Positions 16,236 through 22,981 of a stretch of 64,000 bases of DNA are shown here, piece after piece. Each line of letters begins with the position of its first letter. The first letter of the stretch is position 1. The notes beneath the pieces were generated by a model that saw only the letters and a list, made by a program, of their open reading frames with translations, did no database searches and had not been told where the DNA came from. The DNA is taken from contig NZ_PCPS01000003.1 in assembly GCF_002975405.1 (NCBI RefSeq), positions 310,001 through 374,000 on the forward strand. The letters are read 5' to 3'. The translations under genes and the position numbers were made by a program. Origin of the DNA: Arthrobacter sp. MYb229. GTDB lineage: Bacteria > Actinomycetota > Actinomycetes > Actinomycetales > Micrococcaceae.

Positions 16236-17101
16236 GATTGCTCTAGTTCCTGCCGGAGTTCTGCCGGGCGGTTGCTGGTAATTTGGGTGACGCCCATGTT
16301 GATCAGGTACTGCGCGTCGGCGGGGCGGTCAACCGTCCAGATCCGGGCGGTCAATCCACGCTCCAGCCACCCGTGCACCAACGGCTCGTTGGCTCGGACC
16401 CAGGCGATGCCAGGGCCAATAATACCGGCGCCACCGGCGTCGATGAGTTCGATGCCCTCGGCCACCGAACGGCGCATGACCTCATAGACTGCCGCGCGTC
16501 CGGTCTGCCCGCCGGCCATCAGCTCGGTGACGTATTGCGGATCGATCTCGGTCATCAGCTGGCAGAGCTGTGCACGGTTGACCGTGCGCGAGAGGAACCG
16601 GAGGCAGTCCGGCTCGAAGCTCATCAGCGTCACCTGGATCTGCCCCCTCCGACCGGCTTTGCCGGTTTGCGGATCGAACCCAAAGGCGGCAAGCACCTTC
16701 AGCGTTTCCTCCTCCAGCAGGTGTCCAAAGGGGCTCGGATGCTTGAGCTCTACGGCCAGCCCGATGCCGATGCCGCGTTCGTCGATGAGCTCAAGGAGTT
16801 CGCCAAGGCTCAGCAGCTGTTCATTTTCTGCCCCATACTCCGCGGGAACCGCTACCGGCAGGTAGGAGGAAAAGTCCATGGATCGCAGTTCGCCAAGCGA
16901 GTATCCGGCCACATCTCCGGTGGTATCCGAGGTGCGGTCCACGGTCGGATCGTGGTGGCAGACCACTACACCATCCCGGCTCAGATGCACGTCGCATTCG
17001 ATGCCGTCAGCTCCCTCATCCATCGCCTGCAGATAGGCGGCACGGGTATTTTCGGCATATCTGTGCGAACTGCCGCGATGAGCGTAAAAGAACGTGTCCA
17101 T
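16232..17101 (-). CDS. Glycerophosphodiester phosphodiesterase family protein
   Basis: A 289-residue TIM-barrel protein of the GDPD family, which cleaves glycerophosphodiesters to glycerol 3-phosphate and an alcohol. The catalytic set is present: His8-Arg9 in AHRGSS, Glu17-Asn18, Glu35 and Asp37 in GIECDVHL and His50 in [11 protein letters not shown]. The C-terminal [28 protein letters not shown] block is typical. There is no signal peptide, so it is cytosolic. I choose ATG 17101 ([10 protein letters not shown]) over ATG 17134, which adds 11 atypical residues. It is first in the unit with AlaX, AzlC and AzlD. Confidence 0.88.
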   Translation of the reverse strand: MDTFFYAHRGSSHRYAENTRAAYLQAMDEGADGIECDVHLSRDGVVVCHHDPTVDRTSDTTGDVAGYSLGELRSMDFSSYLPVAVPAEYGAENEQLLSLGELLELIDERGIGIGLAVELKHPSPFGHLLEEETLKVLAAFGFDPQTGKAGRRGQIQVTLMSFEPDCLRFLSRTVNRAQLCQLMTEIDPQYVTELMAGGQTGRAAVYEVMRRSVAEGIELIDAGGAGIIGPGIAWVRANEPLVHGWLERGLTARIWTVDRPADAQYLINMGVTQITSNRPAELRQELEQS

Positions 17102-17176
17102 AACTCCTACGCTACTGGTTTGCCGCTGTCGCATACGTGATTAATGCCGTGCCGCGCACTGGGTAAAGTGGGGCGC

Positions 17177-18433
17177 ATGCCAGAACTTCTCGATCAGCGC
17201 GCCGAAGACCTACGAGGGATGAAACGAGTAGCTACCCTGCTCTTCTTGTTGATGTGCGCCCTGTTCATCATCAGCGTGCTGTTCCAGGAGCTTGTCCCCG
17301 GGCTTAGCTACCTGAAGGCGGCCGCAGAGGGCGGCATGGTGGGCGCCGTCGCCGATTGGTTTGCGGTGACCGCGCTTTTCCGGCATCCCCTCGGCCTGAA
17401 GATCCCGCATACCAACTTGATTCAACGGAAGAAGGCCGAGCTGGGCGCCTCGCTAGGCGACTTCGTCCAGCAAAATTTCCTCACTCCGGAGGTCATCTCA
17501 GCCAAATTGCGCCAGGCGGATCTGGGCCTGCGCGCGGGCGGATACCTCTCCAGCGGCAAGGGGGCCGAAGCCACGACGGCACAGGTTTCCGCCGCGGCGA
17601 TCGGTGCCTTGAAGTCCTTGGACGATGAGCAGGTGCTCACGGTGCTGCAGGTGCTGGCCACCGATTACATGGTCGCTCCCGAATGGTCCACGACCTTAGG
17701 CACGCTCGGCCAGAAACTCATAGACGACGGGCACCATGAGGCCGCGGTCGAATTGCTCGCGGAGCGGGCAGGTTCCTGGGTGGCGGAGCATCCGGAGGTT
17801 TTCCTCGAGGTAGTTTCCGGGCGCTCCCCCTCATGGGTTCCGCGTTTGGTCGACGAGATGCTGGCGCAAAAGGTTCATCAGGAATTGCGTGGATTGCTTT
17901 TCGCGGTGGCCGGAAATAAGCGCCATCCGCTGCGGCTGGCGCTCACCGGCTGGTTGGCGGAATTCACCGTGGCAATGCAGCACGATCCGGAAACCATCGC
18001 CAAGGTTGAGGGATTCAAGCACTCGCTGCTCGGCGATCAACAGCTGCGTGAGCTGGCAATACGTGGCTGGGCTTCGCTGAAGGCCGGGCTGATCGGTTCC
18101 CTGCAGGACCCGGCCTCGCCCTTGCGCACCGCGCTCCGTTCGGCGATCGCCACCTTTGGCGAGCGGCTGCAAAGCGATACGCTGCTGCGCGCAAATTTGG
18201 AGGGCCGGGCCATCGATGGCGTTGCCGCGCTAGTTGCACGGCATGGGGCGGCGCTGGCCGGATTGGTCAGCGACACGGTCCAGGCTTGGGATCCTGCCGA
18301 GGCCAGCGAGAAACTCGAGCTGCAGGTGGGCCGGGATCTGCAGTTCATTCGAATCAACGGAACCGTGATCGGTGCGCTGGCCGGGGTGGTCATTTTCTCT
18401 GCCGGAGAGCTGATTTTGGCTTTTTCAAGCTGA
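17177..18433 (+). CDS. DUF445 family membrane-anchored protein
   Basis: A 418-residue protein with a membrane segment near the N-terminus (residues about 20-40, TLLFLLMCALFIISVLF) and one at the C-terminus (about 395-416), matching the DUF445 layout. The marker GGMVGAVADWFAVTALFRHPLG follows the first segment, and IPHTNLIQRKKAELGASLG is also conserved. Homologs in Gram-positives are linked to sporulation or the envelope, but there is no defined function. ATG 17177 fits homolog N-termini. Confidence 0.87.
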   Translation: MPELLDQRAEDLRGMKRVATLLFLLMCALFIISVLFQELVPGLSYLKAAAEGGMVGAVADWFAVTALFRHPLGLKIPHTNLIQRKKAELGASLGDFVQQNFLTPEVISAKLRQADLGLRAGGYLSSGKGAEATTAQVSAAAIGALKSLDDEQVLTVLQVLATDYMVAPEWSTTLGTLGQKLIDDGHHEAAVELLAERAGSWVAEHPEVFLEVVSGRSPSWVPRLVDEMLAQKVHQELRGLLFAVAGNKRHPLRLALTGWLAEFTVAMQHDPETIAKVEGFKHSLLGDQQLRELAIRGWASLKAGLIGSLQDPASPLRTALRSAIATFGERLQSDTLLRANLEGRAIDGVAALVARHGAALAGLVSDTVQAWDPAEASEKLELQVGRDLQFIRINGTVIGALAGVVIFSAGELILAFSS

Positions 18434-18498
18434 CCTGCCAATTCTTCCGTTCGTCACACGCATCGATGCATCTTTCCATCGGGTCGACGAGAGATTAG

Positions 18499-18543
18499 TA
18501 TTCAAGCAGTCTCAATAACTGTTGAATAAGTATTTCTCACTAT
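18499..18543 (+). promoter_or_regulatory. Promoter/operator of the LysR-catB-catC unit, shared with catA
   Basis: A near-palindrome, TATTCAA with TTGAATA (18499-18528, inner CAG/CTG), overlaps a block AGTCTCA, ten free bases, AATAAGTATT (18508-18534). The same block with the same spacing occurs before catA at 20974-21000. Matched elements upstream of both catechol units strongly suggest a common regulator, most simply the adjacent LysR protein. Confidence 0.7.
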
Positions 18544-18613
18544 CGAACCGGCTGGCTAGAGTTGCCATGAACGTCGCTACAGCCTTCAGCGCGGATCGAC
18601 GATCGGAGCATCC

Positions 18614-19507
18614 ATGGAAACCAGACTTTTACGCTACTTCGTCGCAGTTGCCGAAGAACGCCATTTCGGCCGCGCTGCCGAACGGCTGCATATGGCCCAG
18701 CCCCCGCTCTCGCAGCAGATCAAGCAGCTCGAAGAGCAACTGGGGACCCAGCTTTTCATCCGCACCACCCGCAAGGTGGATCTCACCCCTGCCGGAGAGC
18801 TCCTGCTCACCCGCGCCCGGGCGCTGCTCGAAGAGCACCAGCAGCTGGCTCGTGACGTGCGCACCGTGGGCGCCGGGGCCAGCGGCGTGTTGCGCTTGGG
18901 CTCCACCGGCAGCGCCACCTACCGCATCATGCCGCAGGTCATTGCCGCGACCAGCGAGCACATGCCGGGGCTGCAGTTGAACGTCCAGGGGGAAATGCTC
19001 ACCCCGGAAATGGAAGAAGCCCTCGCCGAAGGCCGGCTCGATATCGCGATCCTGCGCCCTCCTGTGCACAACGAGGAGGTCGAATACTCCCTTTTGGAGA
19101 AGGACCTGCTCGCCGTCGCCCTGCCGGCCGGGCACCGGCTGGCTTCGCACGAAGAGATCGATATCGCCGAACTGCGCACCGAGGACTTCATCTGCTATCC
19201 CACCGCTTCGGCGGTCAACACCATCTTCGTTGAGACCTGCCGCAATGCCGGGTTCATCCCGCGCACCGCGCAGGTGGCCCGCGAAACCTCGACCTTGCTC
19301 ACTTTCATCGCGGCGGGCCTGGGAATCGGCATGGTTCCGACCTCCAATTACCTGCCGCACAGTGAACGGATCGTCTTCCGTCCGCTGTGCAACGCACCGG
19401 CCGTGGATCTTGCGGTGGCGTGGAAGGCCGGCAATCAGGCGCCCCTGGTCCAGAACTTCTTGAAACTTTGCACCGCCTTGACCTCCGTGGAAGGAAATTC
19501 CGAATGA
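18614..19507 (+). CDS. catR: LysR-family regulator of catechol genes (CatR-like)
   Basis: A 297-residue LysR regulator. The N-terminal winged helix (residues 1-60) reads RYFVAVAEERHFGRAAERLH then PPLSQQIKQLEEQLG; the rest is the two-lobed effector domain. In this family cis,cis-muconate or benzoate is a common effector and the protein activates cat genes. The gene overlaps catB by four bases (ATGA), so regulator and catB are translated together, unlike the usual divergent arrangement. The shared promoter motif lies upstream. Confidence 0.88.
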   Translation: METRLLRYFVAVAEERHFGRAAERLHMAQPPLSQQIKQLEEQLGTQLFIRTTRKVDLTPAGELLLTRARALLEEHQQLARDVRTVGAGASGVLRLGSTGSATYRIMPQVIAATSEHMPGLQLNVQGEMLTPEMEEALAEGRLDIAILRPPVHNEEVEYSLLEKDLLAVALPAGHRLASHEEIDIAELRTEDFICYPTASAVNTIFVETCRNAGFIPRTAQVARETSTLLTFIAAGLGIGMVPTSNYLPHSERIVFRPLCNAPAVDLAVAWKAGNQAPLVQNFLKLCTALTSVEGNSE

Positions 19508-20604
19508 AAATTGCGCGCATCGAAGCGATTCCCTACGCAATCCCCTATACCCATCCCTTGCGTTTCGCCAGCGGCGAGGTACATACGGCGGACCACGTGC
19601 TGGTTCGCGTGCACACCGACGAGGGGATCATCGGCACCGCCGACGCGCCGCCTCGCCCGTATACCTACGGTGAAACCCAGACCTCGATCCGAACTATCGT
19701 GCAGGACATCTTCGGCCCCCAGGTGATCGGGTTGGACATCTTCGACCGGGAAAAGATCCGCCAGGTCATGGAGCGCACCATCCACAATCAGGTGGCCAAG
19801 GGCGCGCTGGACATCGCCATCTGGGACGCCATCGGCCAGGCCGCCAATACCCCGGTGCACAAGCTCCTGGGCGGCTTCACCGATTCGATGCGGGTCTCGC
19901 ACATGCTTGGTTTCCGCCCGGCCCAGGATTTGCTCGACGAAGCGCTGCGCTTCGGCGAAGAGTACGGAATCACCACCTTCAAGCTCAAGGTGGGGCGACG
20001 CCCCTTGGCGCTGGATATCGAGGCTTGCCGGGTTTTGCGCGAGGGCTTGGGCGAAAACGTTGAGATTTACCTCGACGCCAACCGCGGCTGGACCGCCAAC
20101 GAGGCCATGGAAGTTCTGCGTCAGACCGAGGGGCTCGGGCTGACGATGCTCGAAGAACCTTGCGACGCCAAGGAAGCCATGAGCCGGCGCCGCCTCGTCG
20201 AGCACTCCCCGATCCCGATTGTCGCCGATGAATCGGTGCCAACCGCCGGTGATGTCTCGCGCGAGCTGCTCTCTGGCGGCGCCAATGCGATCTGCATCAA
20301 AACCGCACGCTCGGGCTTCACCGAAGCCACCGAGATCCTGGGCCTGTGCACCGGGTTGGGCGTGGACGTCACCATGGGCAACCAGATAGATACGCAGGTC
20401 GGTTCGCTGGCCACCGTCACCTTCGGCGCCGCCCACCAAGCGACCACCCGCAAGGCCGGCGAGCTGTCAAACTTCCTGGACATGACCGATGACCTGCTTG
20501 CCGATCCGCTGGTTATCAAGGATGGCCGCATTTCGGTGCGCAACGTTCCAGGCGTCGGTGCCGCCATCGACGAAACCAAGCTGGCGCACTACCGCCAGGA
20601 CTAG
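19504..20604 (+). CDS. catB: Muconate cycloisomerase
   Basis: A 366-residue enzyme of the enolase superfamily that turns cis,cis-muconate into (+)-muconolactone. The catalytic pair is KLK (Lys160, Lys162), the metal ligands are Asp191 (LDANRGW), Glu217 (MLEEP) and Asp242 (VADESV), and Lys266 sits in ICIKTARSG. Its start overlaps the LysR stop by four bases, and catC follows after 30 bases. The context with catC and catA supports muconate rather than another MLE-family substrate. Confidence 0.93.
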   Translation: MKIARIEAIPYAIPYTHPLRFASGEVHTADHVLVRVHTDEGIIGTADAPPRPYTYGETQTSIRTIVQDIFGPQVIGLDIFDREKIRQVMERTIHNQVAKGALDIAIWDAIGQAANTPVHKLLGGFTDSMRVSHMLGFRPAQDLLDEALRFGEEYGITTFKLKVGRRPLALDIEACRVLREGLGENVEIYLDANRGWTANEAMEVLRQTEGLGLTMLEEPCDAKEAMSRRRLVEHSPIPIVADESVPTAGDVSRELLSGGANAICIKTARSGFTEATEILGLCTGLGVDVTMGNQIDTQVGSLATVTFGAAHQATTRKAGELSNFLDMTDDLLADPLVIKDGRISVRNVPGVGAAIDETKLAHYRQD

Positions 20605-20634
20605 CAGTACCCCACCCGATTTTTAGGAGAACCC

Positions 20635-20913
20635 ATGTTGTTCCTTGCACGTATGGACGTAACTTTCCCGGCATACCTCACGGCCGAAGAAGTCACCGAC
20701 TTCCAGGTCCGCGAGAAGGCCTATTCGGCACAGCTGCAGCAAAGCGGCAAGATGCAAGGCCTGTGGCGCATCGTCGGAGAGTACGCGAACCACTCGCTGT
20801 TCAACGTCGAGTCAAATGACGAGCTTCACCAGATCCTCAGCGGCTTCCCGATGTACGCGCACATGAAAATCAAGGTCACTCCGCTGGCTAAACACCCGAA
20901 TTCACTGAGCTAG
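20635..20913 (+). CDS. catC: Muconolactone delta-isomerase
   Basis: A 92-residue enzyme that converts muconolactone to beta-ketoadipate enol-lactone. It has the family start MLFLARMDVTFP, the central RIVGEYANHSLFNVESNDELHQILSGFP region and the C-terminal VTPLAKHPNS. CatC is a small ferredoxin-like protein that forms a decamer. AGGAG lies a few bases before ATG 20635. catC is the last gene of the forward LysR-catB-catC unit. Confidence 0.95.
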   Translation: MLFLARMDVTFPAYLTAEEVTDFQVREKAYSAQLQQSGKMQGLWRIVGEYANHSLFNVESNDELHQILSGFPMYAHMKIKVTPLAKHPNSLS

Positions 20914-20969
20914 AGGCTTTTTGAGAGCCTACCGCCGGCCCGTACGCCAGCTCACAAGTATTGATAGGC

Positions 20970-21013
20970 AAACAGTCTCAGTGTGCGGGAAATAAGTATT
21001 TTACTCGCTATAG
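20970..21013 (+). promoter_or_regulatory. Promoter/operator of catA
   Basis: AGTCTCA (20974-20980), ten free bases, then AATAAGTATT (20991-21000), followed by CGCTATAGAC, which could be the -10 region. This is the second copy of the element upstream of the LysR-catB-catC unit, with the same spacing. The catA start is 95-110 bases downstream. Confidence 0.65.
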
Positions 21014-21107
21014 ACCCTGCACTACATTGAATATCAATCGCACAGGATGATGGGGGTCACAATATGAATCCCCAGCAGCCACACCACACAAAGACAAGGG
21101 AGTCATC

Positions 21108-21965
21108 ATGACCGCCGAAACTCCAGCAGACGCAACAGCAGCCAAGTCAGGCAATGCCGCTACCGACAGCTTCCGCAGCTCCGGCAAGCTCGCCGCGATC
21201 GAGACGTCCGTTGAGCGCGTGAACCTCTTGGCGAGCAAGCTAGTCAAGGCCGCAAACGACATCATCCTCGAAGAGCGCGTGAGCTACGACGAGTTCAACG
21301 CCCTCAAGGCTTGGCTGATCAAGGTCGGCGACGATGGCGAATGGCCGCTGTTCCTGGACGTGTGGCTGGAGCACTCGGTGGAAGAGGTCGCTACCGACCA
21401 CCGCGAAGGCAACAAGGGTTCCATCGAGGGACCTTACTACGTGCCAAATGCACCGGAGCAGGCTTCCCCTGCCACCATCGCGATGCGCGAAGACGAGAAG
21501 GGCACCAGCCTGCTCTTCCAGGGCCAGGTCCGCTCCACCGACGGCAGCGCGCTGAAGAACGCGAAGATCGAGCTGTGGCACGCAGATGAAGAAGGCTTCT
21601 ACTCGCAGTTCGCTCCAGGCATCCCGGAGTGGAACCTGCGCGGCAGCTTCATCGCCGATGCGGAAGGCAACTTCCAGATCAACACCATGCAGCCAGCCCC
21701 GTACCAGATCCCTACCGATGGCGCCTGCGGCCAGCTGATCGCCGCCGCCGGTTGGCACGCCTGGCGTCCGGCCCACCTGCACCTGAAGGTCTCGGCCGAG
21801 GGCCACGAGCTGCTCACCGCGCAGCTGTACTTCCCGGGCGACGCGCACAACGATGACGACATCGCCACCGCGGTGAAGCCAGAATTGATGCTCGACCTGC
21901 AGCCAGCGCAGTCCGGCGACGGCAAGCAGGTCACCTACGATTTCGTGCTTGACCCAGTCAAGTAG
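21108..21965 (+). CDS. catA: Catechol 1,2-dioxygenase
   Basis: A 285-residue intradiol dioxygenase that opens catechol to cis,cis-muconate using Fe(III). The iron ligands are visible: Tyr111 (GPYYVPN), Tyr199 (APYQIP), His223 and His225 (RPAHLHLK). The N-terminal helical dimerisation region (to about residue 95) is present. ATG 21108 has AAGGGAG a few bases upstream. The gene is monocistronic, with its own motif-bearing promoter and a hairpin after the stop. Confidence 0.95.
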   Translation: MTAETPADATAAKSGNAATDSFRSSGKLAAIETSVERVNLLASKLVKAANDIILEERVSYDEFNALKAWLIKVGDDGEWPLFLDVWLEHSVEEVATDHREGNKGSIEGPYYVPNAPEQASPATIAMREDEKGTSLLFQGQVRSTDGSALKNAKIELWHADEEGFYSQFAPGIPEWNLRGSFIADAEGNFQINTMQPAPYQIPTDGACGQLIAAAGWHAWRPAHLHLKVSAEGHELLTAQLYFPGDAHNDDDIATAVKPELMLDLQPAQSGDGKQVTYDFVLDPVK

Positions 21966-21981
21966 GTCTTAGCGCCACCTC

Positions 21982-22022
21982 ACGGCGGGGCTCCCGGCAA
22001 CACTGCTGGGCACCCCGCCGTT
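21982..22022 (+). terminator. Terminator-like hairpin after catA
   Basis: Outer stem ACGGCGGGG/CCCCGCCGT with an inner CCCGGCA/TGCTGGG stem, followed by TTGT. It lies 16 bases after the catA stop; the U-run is short. Confidence 0.7.
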
Positions 22023-22125
22023 GTCGTACAACGAACATTGCGCTTGCCGCCCTGGTCAACGCCTCGGCAGTAGACCGCACGCCTTCGGATCCACCCCTGC
22101 AGCAAACGACCCATGGGAGCGCATC

Positions 22126-22254
22126 ATGACTGCCTCAACACTGCTCAACCCTGCCGTAGAATTCCAGTCCGGAACCGTTGCATGGCCCGCTACCGGCACT
22201 CGGGAACCCCAGAACCACTGGGCCTGGACCGGCTGGATGCCCGAGAACGACTAA
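22126..22254 (+). CDS. Possible 42-residue small protein downstream of catA
   Basis: A short reading frame starting at ATG 22126 with GGGAG seven bases upstream. It encodes 42 residues with a Trp-rich C-terminal half (NHWAWTGWMPEND). Third codon positions are mostly G or C, as in real genes here. There is no signal peptide or membrane segment, and I know no homolog. It follows the catA hairpin, so it would need its own promoter or read-through. Confidence 0.45.
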   Translation: MTASTLLNPAVEFQSGTVAWPATGTREPQNHWAWTGWMPEND

Positions 22255-22313
22255 GGATTCTCTGCGGTTGCCGCTCCAGTAGCGCGCACGCACCCGGTGC
22301 CCGGTAGCCGCGA

Positions 22314-22937
22314 TTATTGCCCAGGCGGAGCCTCGATGAGCCCCATGGCGATAAACGCCCGTTGGTAGATCTCTCTGATGACCGCTTCCTTGCGTGCGTT
22401 GTACTGCATGGAGTGCTCGCCGGCATCCCGTGACAAGTCTGACGCTTTTCGCTTGGCATTGGCGTAGAGTTCCCGATCGCTTGGGTTCGCTCGGAGCCAA
22501 TCGCGGAAGATCCGATGCTTGATCGTCTCGGGACTGTCAAAGCCGAAAACGTGGAGATTGCAGGCCGGGTCGACGTGGCGCAGGAACCGATGCCCAAACC
22601 ACCAAGGTTCCCGCACCCGCAGCTCGAAACCCGCGCGCTGAAGCGCGGGAACATACGAACGCTCGTCATTTGGATCGGCCACGATCAGATCAATGTCGAT
22701 AATTGGCTTGGCCGGGAGTCCGCGTACCGAGGTCGAACCAACATGTTCGATAGCCAATGCCCGCCAGCCAAGGGCCTCCCGGACCCGTTCGGCAAGCAGC
22801 TGGAACTGCTCCGGCCAGGCATCGTTCCAATCGGCTATCTCAATCTCCGGTGATGGGCCGGCCCCCGGAAGGTACGCCGATTGCCCGGCAGGAACAGGCG
22901 GTTCGTGAAAGGTGACGATGTCGATGAGCTTTGGCAT
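22314..22937 (-). CDS. GrpB family protein (nucleotidyltransferase fold)
   Basis: A 207-residue protein of the GrpB/UPF0157 family, a branch of the nucleotidyltransferase superfamily. It shows EIADWNDAWPEQFQLLAERVREALG, the GSTSVRGLPAKPIIDIDLIV motif with acidic residues at the expected metal site, and the C-terminal YNARKEAVIREIYQRA. No target is known for the family. It is the last gene of the reverse-strand block after the LuxR regulator, 44 bases away, and may be read from the ben transcript. Confidence 0.87.
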   Translation of the reverse strand: MPKLIDIVTFHEPPVPAGQSAYLPGAGPSPEIEIADWNDAWPEQFQLLAERVREALGWRALAIEHVGSTSVRGLPAKPIIDIDLIVADPNDERSYVPALQRAGFELRVREPWWFGHRFLRHVDPACNLHVFGFDSPETIKHRIFRDWLRANPSDRELYANAKRKASDLSRDAGEHSMQYNARKEAVIREIYQRAFIAMGLIEAPPGQ

Positions 22938-22981
22938 GAAACTATTCTCGCCGATTGCTGCCGTGCCTTGCGACGGGCAAC

